From Aurantibrevibacter litoralis (GTDB taxonomy: Bacteria; Bacteroidota; Bacteroidia; Flavobacteriales; Flavobacteriaceae), in the NCBI RefSeq assembly GCF_034651555.1, contig NZ_JAYEEQ010000001.1, positions 248,001-312,000 of the forward strand: DNA of 64,000 nucleotides, in the 5' to 3' direction. The notes below the pieces were generated by a model. That model was given only the letters and a program-made list of their open reading frames with translations, searched no databases and was not told the origin of the DNA. Position numbers and translations under genes: made by a program. This document shows, one piece after another, positions 28,026 to 35,618 of the stretch. The first letter of the stretch is position 1. Each line of letters begins with the position of its first letter.

Positions 28026-30767
28026 ATGAATATTAAAATTATACGTAAAAAAGAGCTTAAGATTTCATTTTTATGGTTTCTTATTGGACTATTTTATTCC
28101 TGTAATACTTCTGCAGATCAGGTTGACTTCAGTACGCAGATAAAGCCTATATTAAATTCGAAATGTATTACCTGTCACGGGGGTGTCAAAAAAAGCGGTG
28201 GTTTCAGCCTGCTTTTTGAGGATGAGGCCTTCGCTGTAACCGAATCGGGGAAACCGGCCATAATACCTGGGAATGCGGCTGGCAGCGAATTTATAAGACG
28301 GTTGAAAGAAGATGATCCCGAACTGCGGATGCCCTATGAGAAACCAAGGCTATCCGATGAGGAAATAGAACTGCTTTCAAAATGGATAGACCAAGGAGCC
28401 AAATGGGGAACTCATTGGGCGTACTCGTTACCAAAGGAAGTAGCAGTGCCGACAATCGTCCAAAAGGCGAGTATGCTCCAAGTAGGGGAAGACGTTTTTT
28501 TACAAAACGATATCGACAACTTTATCTTAGCCCGATTGGAAAATGAGCGGGTTTCACCAAATGCGCCAGCGGATAAAAATGTACTCATAAGGAGATTGGC
28601 CTTTGACATTACAGGTCTGCCGCCTTCGGAACGTTTATATTCCGATTTTACCAATGGCAACCTTAGCTACGAAAATGTGGTAGATACACTCTTGGCTCAG
28701 AAAACCTTTGGCGAAAAATGGGCCAGTTGGTGGCTAGACCTTGCCAGATATGCGGACACCAAAGGCTATGAAAAGGATAATGGAAGAACGATGTGGCGTT
28801 ACAGGGATTGGGTCATAGACGCCTTTAATAAGGATATGCCCTACGACCAATTTACCATGGAGCAGTTAGCTGGCGACCTTTTACCCAATCCTTCGGTGGA
28901 TCAATTGATTGCCACCGCATTTCACAGGAATACCATGAACAATGACGAAGGGGGTACGGATGACGAGGAGTTTCGGGTGGCCGCCGTAATAGACCGGGTA
29001 AACACTACGTATTCCGTTTGGCAAAGTACCACCATGGAATGTGTACAGTGCCACTCTCATACGTACGATCCTTTTAAATTTGAGGAATATTACAAAAGTT
29101 TGGCGTTTTTTAATAACACAAGAGACGAGGATACCCCAGATGAAAGTCCCAACATCCGTTTTTTTGATGAAGCACAATTAAAAAGGAAGGAAGCGCTCCT
29201 TTCTTGGATAAAACAATATGGAACTCAAGAAACTGCCCAGCAGTATGGCGACTTCTTACTTTTTAAGGAACCCAAATATTTGGCGCATAATGCGGCGAAC
29301 TTTGTGAATGGGGAACTTGCCGATACCAAATATCTCGCCCTCTGGAAAGATGGTTCCTGCGAGCTTAAAAACATCCATACCAACGGTGCATCCTTCATGT
29401 ATATGGAGTACAGTGCCCCGTTGAACGGCACAGTAATGACCATACGAGAAAACAATGCCCAAGGCCAGATACTTGCCCAATTTGGAATTGATAAAACCGA
29501 AGGTAGGATTATCCGCCGGATACCTTTCCGGCAAATTGAGGAACCCGTCGATTTATTTATTGAAAGCAAGAACAACGCAATCGCACCTCAGGTCTCTACA
29601 AGCTATATCACTTGGTTCGCCTTTTTGGAAGATATTCCCGGGGAGGGTGAAAGGGGGCATTCTCAGGGAAACGAAACATTTTTGGATTTACTAAATGCCA
29701 AAACGGACAAACTACCCATCATGGTTGAGAATAACGAACAAATGGCGAGGGCGACGCAAATTTTTGAGCGAGGCAGTTGGATGGTTCTTGGGGATACGGT
29801 GCAACCAGGTACGCCCAAATCCCTTAACCCATTTTTACAGGAATGGCCTCAGAACCGTTTGGGGATGTCCAAATGGTTGGTCAGCAAAGAGAATCCTTTA
29901 ACGGCTAGAACCTTGGTCAACAGGGTATGGCATCAGATTTTTGGAAGGGGCATCGTCGCTTCCATAGAGGATATGGGAACCCAGTCAGATCCGCCTAGCC
30001 ATCCTGCCTTGCTCGATTGGTTGTCCTTGCGTTTTATGAACGAGCAGGAGTGGCAAATAAAATCGCTTGTCAAGGAGATTGTGATGTCCGGTACGTACAG
30101 ACAAAGTTCTGTTGCCACACCGGAACTATACCAAAAGGACCCCCACAATGAACTGTATGCCCGCGGACCCAGATTGCGTTTGTCGGCAGAGCAAATACGA
30201 GATCAGGCACTGGCGGTATCCGGGTTGCTTAGCGATAAAATGTATGGTCCAGGGGTAATGCCTCCACAACCAGAGGGTGTTTGGCAATCCGTATATAGTA
30301 ATGAAAGTTGGGTGGAAAGCAAAGGCGATGACCGGTACAGAAGGGCCATTTATACCTATCTAAAAAGAACAAGCCCGTACCCGTCTTTTATAACCTTTGA
30401 CGCCGGCAGTAGGGAGGTCTGCACCATTCGCAGAACGGTCACCAACACACCCCTACAGGCCTTAGTAACCTTGAACGACCCTGTGTATTTGGAAGCCGCC
30501 TTTGAATTGGCTAAAATAATGGATCGGGAGGATGTGGAAGAAGGCATTGCATTGGGGTTTGAAAAGGCTATGCGCTCCAAAATTGACACGGAAAAACTAA
30601 CGGTACTGAAAAACCTTTATGACGATGCTTTGATGGATTTTGAATCGGGATTGGAAAAGGAATATAACTTTATGGGACTTAAGGAAAGACCGTCCCATAA
30701 AATCGCGGCCTTGACAGTCGTCGCAAATGCGGTCATGAACTTGGACGAATTTTTGACCAAGGCATAA
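28026..30767 (+). CDS. PSCyt1-DUF1549-DUF1553 protein (planctomycete-type cytochrome)
   Basis: Large exported protein of 913 aa: N-terminal membrane/lipoprotein-like signal (FLIGLFYSC), a PSCyt1 haem domain with CITCHGG near residue 47 and a distal Met in LRMPYEKP, then DUF1549 (PSCyt2; YADTKGYEKD, CVQCHSHTYDPF) and DUF1553 (PSD1; NPLTARTLVNRVWHQIFGRG, RRTVTNTPLQALVTLNDP). This architecture is common in Planctomycetes, Verrucomicrobia and some Bacteroidetes, next to DUF1501 proteins, and is linked to sugar or polysaccharide catabolism; its reaction is not established. It is the first gene of a four-gene operon, 20 bp before the DUF1501 gene. Confidence 0.88.
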   Translation: MNIKIIRKKELKISFLWFLIGLFYSCNTSADQVDFSTQIKPILNSKCITCHGGVKKSGGFSLLFEDEAFAVTESGKPAIIPGNAAGSEFIRRLKEDDPELRMPYEKPRLSDEEIELLSKWIDQGAKWGTHWAYSLPKEVAVPTIVQKASMLQVGEDVFLQNDIDNFILARLENERVSPNAPADKNVLIRRLAFDITGLPPSERLYSDFTNGNLSYENVVDTLLAQKTFGEKWASWWLDLARYADTKGYEKDNGRTMWRYRDWVIDAFNKDMPYDQFTMEQLAGDLLPNPSVDQLIATAFHRNTMNNDEGGTDDEEFRVAAVIDRVNTTYSVWQSTTMECVQCHSHTYDPFKFEEYYKSLAFFNNTRDEDTPDESPNIRFFDEAQLKRKEALLSWIKQYGTQETAQQYGDFLLFKEPKYLAHNAANFVNGELADTKYLALWKDGSCELKNIHTNGASFMYMEYSAPLNGTVMTIRENNAQGQILAQFGIDKTEGRIIRRIPFRQIEEPVDLFIESKNNAIAPQVSTSYITWFAFLEDIPGEGERGHSQGNETFLDLLNAKTDKLPIMVENNEQMARATQIFERGSWMVLGDTVQPGTPKSLNPFLQEWPQNRLGMSKWLVSKENPLTARTLVNRVWHQIFGRGIVASIEDMGTQSDPPSHPALLDWLSLRFMNEQEWQIKSLVKEIVMSGTYRQSSVATPELYQKDPHNELYARGPRLRLSAEQIRDQALAVSGLLSDKMYGPGVMPPQPEGVWQSVYSNESWVESKGDDRYRRAIYTYLKRTSPYPSFITFDAGSREVCTIRRTVTNTPLQALVTLNDPVYLEAAFELAKIMDREDVEEGIALGFEKAMRSKIDTEKLTVLKNLYDDALMDFESGLEKEYNFMGLKERPSHKIAALTVVANAVMNLDEFLTKA

Positions 30768-30787
30768 TTAAAATAGTTTAGAAAAAT

Positions 30788-32305
30788 ATGAAGCCCAATA
30801 TCGATAACCTTATAGCGGAAAAAATTCAGCGAGAACTGGAAGTCAAGACAAGACGCCATTTCATCAAACAATGCGCCACGGGTATGGGCGGTCTCGCCCT
30901 GGGTTCCTTTTTTTTGGGATGCGATCCATTTGACCGATCAAAAAATAAATCGATCGTAGCTTCCGGATTTACCGAACGCGATTTGAATCCTTTGGCCACG
31001 TTGCCCCCACCTTTTTCGCCCCGAGTGAAGAACGTTATTTATTTGCACATGGCCGGGGCGCCATCCCAATTGGAGATGTTCGATTATAAACCGGAACTGG
31101 CCAGACTCAATAACCAAGAATGTCCGCAATCGCTCTTGGAAGGAAAGAAATTCGCTTTTATTCGTGGCACGCCTAAATTGTTAGGGCCGCAGGCAACCTT
31201 TAAACAGGAGGGAGAATCCGGAAATTGGGTATCGGATAACCTACCCCATTTTAAGAAGGTAGTGGATGAGGTAGCTTTTTTGAAGGCGGTGCATACCGAT
31301 CAATTCAATCACGGCCCGGCGCAATTGTTCATGCATACCGGTAGCCCAAGATTGGGCAGGCCCAGTATAGGTTCTTGGGTTACCTATGGGCTCGGTTCCG
31401 AAAACCAGAACTTACCAGGTTTTGTGGTGCTTACTTCGGGTGGAAAAGCCCCGAGTGCCGGAAAAAGTGTTTGGGGAAGCGGGTTTTTACCATCGGTTTA
31501 CCAAGGCGTTCAATGCCGGTCCAAAGGAGACCCGGTGCTGTATATAGACGATCCCGATGGAATGTCTCGCGATCTAAAAAAGAAAACCGTTCAGGCCATC
31601 AACGAGATCAATAAAAAGGAATATGCCAAATATGCCGATCCGGAAATTCTGGCTCGTATCAATCAATATGAGATGGCCTACAGAATGCAGATTGCGGTTC
31701 CGGAGGTCATGAACATTAACAGTGAACCTGAGTATATCAAGGAAATGTACGGGGTGGAGCCGGGCAAAGAATCCTTTGCCAACAATTGTCTTTTAGCAAG
31801 AAAACTGGTAGAGGATGGCGTGCGTTTTGTTCAGTTGTTCGATTGGGGCTGGGATGCCCATGGCACGGATCCCAGTACCGCCGTAGATTTGGGATTGAAA
31901 AACAAATGCAGGGAGATAGACAGGCCCATGAGTGCGTTGTTGTTAGACCTGAAACAACGGGGGTTGTTGGAGGATACCTTGGTCGTTTGGGGCGGTGAGT
32001 TTGGAAGGACGCCGATGCAGGAAAACAGGGAAGGCAAAACGATGGGGTTCAAAGGAAGGGACCATCATGGGGATGCCTTTACCATGTGGATGGCCGGTGG
32101 CGGTATCAAAAAAGGGGCGTCGCATGGGCAGACAGATGCCATTGGTTTTTCAGGTATAGATGGAAGGGTTTCCGTACACGATGTGCATGCCACTATCTTG
32201 CACCTTTTAGGATTTGATCACGAACAATTTACCTTCAATTTTCAGGGAAGGCCTTTTCGATTGACGGATGTAGAGGGTGAGGTAATTCATCAAATTCTAT
32301 CCTGA
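30788..32305 (+). CDS. DUF1501 family protein, Tat-exported
   Basis: A 505-aa sulfatase/alkaline-phosphatase-fold-related DUF1501 protein. The Tat motif TRRHFIKQ (residues about 22-29) is followed by a hydrophobic stretch ending FFLGC, a possible lipobox. Conserved features include HMAGAPSQLEMFDYKP, HTGSPRLGRPSIGSW, WDAHG, WGGEFGRTPM and DHHGDAFTMWMAGGG. It nearly always pairs with PSCyt1/DUF1549/DUF1553 proteins, as here. The function is unknown; metal-binding His/Asp residues suggest hydrolase ancestry. Confidence 0.88.
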   Translation: MKPNIDNLIAEKIQRELEVKTRRHFIKQCATGMGGLALGSFFLGCDPFDRSKNKSIVASGFTERDLNPLATLPPPFSPRVKNVIYLHMAGAPSQLEMFDYKPELARLNNQECPQSLLEGKKFAFIRGTPKLLGPQATFKQEGESGNWVSDNLPHFKKVVDEVAFLKAVHTDQFNHGPAQLFMHTGSPRLGRPSIGSWVTYGLGSENQNLPGFVVLTSGGKAPSAGKSVWGSGFLPSVYQGVQCRSKGDPVLYIDDPDGMSRDLKKKTVQAINEINKKEYAKYADPEILARINQYEMAYRMQIAVPEVMNINSEPEYIKEMYGVEPGKESFANNCLLARKLVEDGVRFVQLFDWGWDAHGTDPSTAVDLGLKNKCREIDRPMSALLLDLKQRGLLEDTLVVWGGEFGRTPMQENREGKTMGFKGRDHHGDAFTMWMAGGGIKKGASHGQTDAIGFSGIDGRVSVHDVHATILHLLGFDHEQFTFNFQGRPFRLTDVEGEVIHQILS

Positions 32306-32337
32306 TGATTAAAATTTCGGAATCTTTAAAGTAGGGC

Positions 32338-33228
32338 ATGAACGTTTCACGATATAGCGCCATAATTTTTACCGTAATGGTACTCCTTGCGATGAACAGC
32401 TATGGCCAAGGTCAAAAAAAGATACTATTCTTCCAAACGGATTGGGGGCGAACCGCTACCATAGATGAATTCTGTGAAAAAGCTAAGGCAGCCGGCTATG
32501 ACGGAATCGAAGTGTGGTTGCCAAGTTCGGAAAAGGAACAACAGGAACTCCTTGAAGCCCTTTCGAAGCACGGCTTAAAAGTAGGTTTTTTGAACGGGAC
32601 CAATAAGTCCTTGCCCATTGGGGAAAGCCTAAAGGCTTTTGGCGATCATCTGAAAAAATTGGTGGCTTTGTCCCCGGAATACATCAACTGCCATACAGGG
32701 AGCGACTTTTTTACTTTTGAGCAGAACAAGACGTTTATAGAAGTAGCAAACGCAATTTCCAAGGAGTACGATATTCCCGTTTACCACGAAACCCACAGAG
32801 GGCGTTTTAGTTTTAATCTGCCCGACACTAAAACTTATCTTTCCAGGATTCCGAAACTAAAATTGAATCTGGATATCAGTCATTGGATGGTGGTTCATGA
32901 GTCTTTGTTGGAAAGCAATGAGGAAGACCTAGAAGCCGTCATAGCCCGTACGGCCCATCTTCATGCACGAGTGGGGCATGCCGAGGGGCCACAGGTCAAC
33001 GATCTCCGGGCGCCCGAGTGGAAATCGGCCTTGGACAGACACCTGGATATTTGGGAGGAAGTGATACGAAATCATTGGAAAACAAACGATACCTTTACCC
33101 TTACAACGGAGTTCGGGCCTCCAAACTACATGCCAACCTTGCCCTATACAAAAGTACCCGTGGCCGATCAGTGGCAGTTAAATGTATATATGATGAAAAT
33201 GATAAAGGAGCGATTGGGCCTTCAGTAA
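32338..33228 (+). CDS. secreted xylose-isomerase-like TIM barrel (sugar phosphate isomerase/epimerase family)
   Basis: A 296-aa AP-endonuclease-2/xylose-isomerase-like TIM barrel with a signal peptide (IIFTVMVLLAMNSYGQ). Metal ligands are likely in YHETHRG, NLDISHW and the late TTEFGPPNY segment. It probably isomerises or epimerises a sugar in the periplasm. It is 32 bp after DUF1501 and just before the DUF2231-cytochrome gene, so it supports a sugar-oxidation role for the operon. Confidence 0.82.
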   Translation: MNVSRYSAIIFTVMVLLAMNSYGQGQKKILFFQTDWGRTATIDEFCEKAKAAGYDGIEVWLPSSEKEQQELLEALSKHGLKVGFLNGTNKSLPIGESLKAFGDHLKKLVALSPEYINCHTGSDFFTFEQNKTFIEVANAISKEYDIPVYHETHRGRFSFNLPDTKTYLSRIPKLKLNLDISHWMVVHESLLESNEEDLEAVIARTAHLHARVGHAEGPQVNDLRAPEWKSALDRHLDIWEEVIRNHWKTNDTFTLTTEFGPPNYMPTLPYTKVPVADQWQLNVYMMKMIKERLGLQ

Positions 33229-33236
33229 GAATAGCA

Positions 33237-34631
33237 ATGGAAATTTTAAAACAACTTCTAGGAAGGTTACATCCACTTTTAGTGCACCTACCAATAGGTT
33301 TCATCATTCTGGCCTTACTCTTTCAGGCGTATGACCGTACACATAACCAACTAAGAAAGGTCATTGCCACCATTTATTTATGGGCCGGATTTGCGGCCGC
33401 GATTGCCTGCCTTACGGGATATCTCCAATATCTAGGGGAAGGGTATGCTTACGAAACGATCCAGTGGCATCTCTGGTCCGGGATCGTCACTGCGCTGTTC
33501 TGTTTCTTAATGTGGCTAAGGCTGGGTAAAATTCCAATAAAAAAGAGTTTTGCTAAAGTCCCTATTAGCGCATATTCCGTTCTAATGTTTATACTTATTT
33601 CATTTACGGGGCATCAGGGCGGAAACATTACCCATGGCGAAGATTATTTGGTAGAACCGTTGCCCAATTCCCTAAAAGCTGCATTGGGATATGAAATTTT
33701 CGAGGAAAAGGAAATTGTACTATCAGAAGAGGATTGGCAAAATGCAGTACTCTATACAGATATTGTTCAACCCATATTAAACAATAATTGCGTAAGTTGT
33801 CATAATCCCAAAAAATCTAAGGGCGATTTGCTTTTACATACCAAAGAGGGCATCGAGACAAGCGGTGAGAATGCCCCTGTGGTGATGGCCAACCAGCCCG
33901 ATCGCAGTGAACTTTTTAAAAGGATGGCACTTCCAAAGGAAGATGACAAACATATGCCCCCTGATGGAAAAAGACAGCCAACTAAAGAAGAGGTGGCCTT
34001 GATCGGGGCTTGGATTAAAAACGGGATGTCCTTTGATAAGACCATAGGAGAAATAGGGCTGGAAAAGTCCCTTCTTGCGGCCTTCTTTCCAAAATCAACC
34101 GAGTTAGATCATCCTAGCAGTGAAATTGTTGAAGCCCACAAGGATAGTATTTTGAAAGTTAAGGAAACGGGTCTGCATGTACACCCTATAAGCGAAACGA
34201 CCAATTTTTTGAAAGTATCGGCGTTAAATTTGCCAAGCTTTGAGGATTCCGATGTTGCATCTCTTTTGCCGGTAAAGGAGCAGGTCGCACTATTGGATTT
34301 AGGAGGCACCCAAATTTCGGACGCTATTTTCAGTACCCTATCCACCTTGCCCAACCTTACCATTTTAAAGCTAGATCATACCTCAATAACCGGAGACCAA
34401 ATTGAACAGTTGGCTTCTTTGCAACACCTAAAAAGCCTCAATGTGTCGCATACAAACTTTAAGGAAGGCCATGTGCCCAAGCTACAGAAGTTGAGGCAAT
34501 TAAAAAAAGTGTTTTTGTACAATACTATGGCCGATCAAATGGGAACGCAAACTTTAGCCGGAGGAAAAACGGTTTTGGAGTATGGTAAGTATACCCTGCC
34601 ACCCATAACTTCGGACAGTATCGTCTACTAG
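33237..34631 (+). CDS. DUF2231 membrane domain, PSCyt1 cytochrome and leucine-rich repeats
   Basis: A 464-aa fusion. The start is placed at 33237 (MEILKQLLGRLHPLLVHLPIG), 8 bp after the previous stop; the frame is open further upstream but that would overlap the TIM-barrel gene. Residues 1-130 are a DUF2231-type four-helix membrane region; about 165-260 a PSCyt1 haem domain with CVSCHNPKKSKGD and a Met ligand in HMPPDGKRQP; about 330-440 leucine-rich repeats (LDLGGTQISDAIFSTLS, LKLDHTSITGDQIEQLA). It likely receives electrons from the operon's other cytochrome protein and passes them to the membrane (inference). Confidence 0.85.
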   Translation: MEILKQLLGRLHPLLVHLPIGFIILALLFQAYDRTHNQLRKVIATIYLWAGFAAAIACLTGYLQYLGEGYAYETIQWHLWSGIVTALFCFLMWLRLGKIPIKKSFAKVPISAYSVLMFILISFTGHQGGNITHGEDYLVEPLPNSLKAALGYEIFEEKEIVLSEEDWQNAVLYTDIVQPILNNNCVSCHNPKKSKGDLLLHTKEGIETSGENAPVVMANQPDRSELFKRMALPKEDDKHMPPDGKRQPTKEEVALIGAWIKNGMSFDKTIGEIGLEKSLLAAFFPKSTELDHPSSEIVEAHKDSILKVKETGLHVHPISETTNFLKVSALNLPSFEDSDVASLLPVKEQVALLDLGGTQISDAIFSTLSTLPNLTILKLDHTSITGDQIEQLASLQHLKSLNVSHTNFKEGHVPKLQKLRQLKKVFLYNTMADQMGTQTLAGGKTVLEYGKYTLPPITSDSIVY

Positions 34632-34702
34632 TGCCCAGCTTGGGATTAATTTTGATGTGAGCTAGTGGCCAAATGCGACATTCATATTTTGAATGTAAAA
34701 CT

Positions 34703-34917
34703 ATTCAATCTAAAGATTCCCCGGCGCTTAGGGTCGGGGTTTCCTATTTATCGCTCCTTTGGAGCGATCGGAACTGCTTTTTGCAGTTCCGGGTGAGGAA
34801 AATACAACATTTCGGTTTTTGGCTCAAAGGCCAAAATGAAACCGGCGAAACCCGTACTGAGCGCAGTAGAGGTATAGCCCTATGGCTTGCCTCGGGGATA
34901 GTAGGTTTCAAGAAATT
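34703..34917 (-). repeat. multi-hairpin dispersed repeat, copy B (inverted relative to copy A)
   Basis: Reads on the minus strand in the same order as 13873-14071, with an extra ~27-bp insert that contains an ACTGCGCTCAGT-type palindrome. Hairpins kept: GGAACTGC/GCAGTTCC, ATCGCTCC/GGAGCGAT and TTTTGGC/GCCAAAA; the last CCCCG/CGGGG hairpin has decayed inside. It lies between the cytochrome operon and the tracrRNA region. Confidence 0.85.
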
Positions 34918-35110
34918 AAGACCGTTGCAAGGAGTTAATACTATCTAAAAATCTCGTATCTTTTATATATGGAAACCTCTAGAAATACGAATCAATTCCT
35001 GTTTTAAAAGCATTTTTTCTTCCCAATTTATTTTGTACTTGTGTTTGCGTTTACACGGATTCTTAGTCTTCCAGATATAGGGTTTTTAAAACCTATTATC
35101 GCATAAAAAA

Positions 35111-35490
35111 AGTTCCACCGAAGCGGGACTAAAGATTTTTATCTACTCCGCCCATGGCGGATTATTGTGATAATCTAAAAAAAAAGTCCCACTGAAGCAG
35201 GACTAAAGGTTTTCATCTACTCCGCCCATGGCGGATTATTGTGATAATCTAAAANNNNNNNNNNNNNNNNNNNNNNNNNNNNNNNNNNNNNNNNNNNNNN
35301 NNNNNNNNNNNNNNNNNNNNNNNNNNNNNNNNNNNNNNNNNNNNNNNNNNNNNNAGTCCCACTGAAGCAGGACTAAAGGTTTTCATCTACTCCGCCCATG
35401 GCGGATTATTGTGATAATCTAAAAAAAAAGTCCCACCGAAGCAGGACTAAAGGTTTTCACCTACTCCGCCTATGGCGGATTATTGTGATA
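35111..35490 (-). repeat. tandem array of tracrRNA 3'-tail units (74 bp each)
   Basis: Units begin (plus-strand coordinates) at 35111, 35185, 35355 and 35429, with period 74 where measurable; more may be hidden by the N run. Read on the minus strand, each unit has hairpin GATTAT-CACA-ATAATC, hairpin CCGCC-ATG-GGCGG, then AGTCC/GGACT followed by eight or so T, a terminator. Only the unit at 35429-35490 is preceded by the anti-repeat. The outermost unit (35111) is diverged and has a mismatch in its terminator stem. Confidence 0.88.
35255..35354. other. assembly gap of 100 N
   Basis: Exactly 100 N inside the tail-unit array, a conventional placeholder for unknown length; the assembler probably failed in the repeats. 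Confidence 0.98.
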
Positions 35491-35515
35491 AGATTAAAGA
35501 TTAGAAAGTTTAATC
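35425..35515 (-). ncRNA. tracrRNA
   Basis: On the minus strand, TTCTAATCTTTAATC (35506-35492) is exactly complementary to 15 nt in the middle of the CRISPR repeat; after a 4-by-4 internal loop, CACAA pairs with TTGTG near the repeat start. This gives the usual upper stem, internal loop and lower stem. A nexus-like hairpin CCGCC-ATA-GGCGG and a terminator AGTCC/GGACT with a T-run follow. The total is about 90 nt. It is divergent from cas9, 104 bp apart. The 5' end is estimated from a -7-like element (35528-35521). Confidence 0.88.
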
Positions 35516-35520
35516 TGTAA

Positions 35521-35528
35521 CGAATATA
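35521..35528 (-). promoter_or_regulatory. probable -7 element of the tracrRNA promoter
   Basis: Minus strand TATATTCG, one mismatch to TAnnTTTG, about 6 bp before the predicted tracrRNA start. No clear TTTG 19 bp further upstream. Confidence 0.45.
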
Positions 35529-35576
35529 GCAAAATTCTCTCGGAGAACATTACCGATAGGCGTCTAAATGTTAAAA

Positions 35577-35584
35577 TAATTTTG
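35577..35584 (+). promoter_or_regulatory. probable -7 element of the cas9 promoter
   Basis: TAATTTTG, an exact TAnnTTTG match, 34 bp before the cas9 ATG. No good TTTG at the expected 19-bp spacing. Confidence 0.45.
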
Positions 35585-35618
35585 CTTAAGTTTAATGGGA
35601 TTAAAATTGTAGGAAAAA

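Noticed and set aside
33018..33236. Upstream extension of the DUF2231-cytochrome gene to 33018
   Set aside because: It would overlap the TIM-barrel gene by over 200 bp in another frame; the ATG at 33237 gives the normal DUF2231 start (LHPLLVHLPIG).
35111..35490. The 74-bp units as a second CRISPR array
   Set aside because: The units are contiguous near-identical copies with no variable spacers; each is a hairpin/terminator module homologous to the tracrRNA tail.
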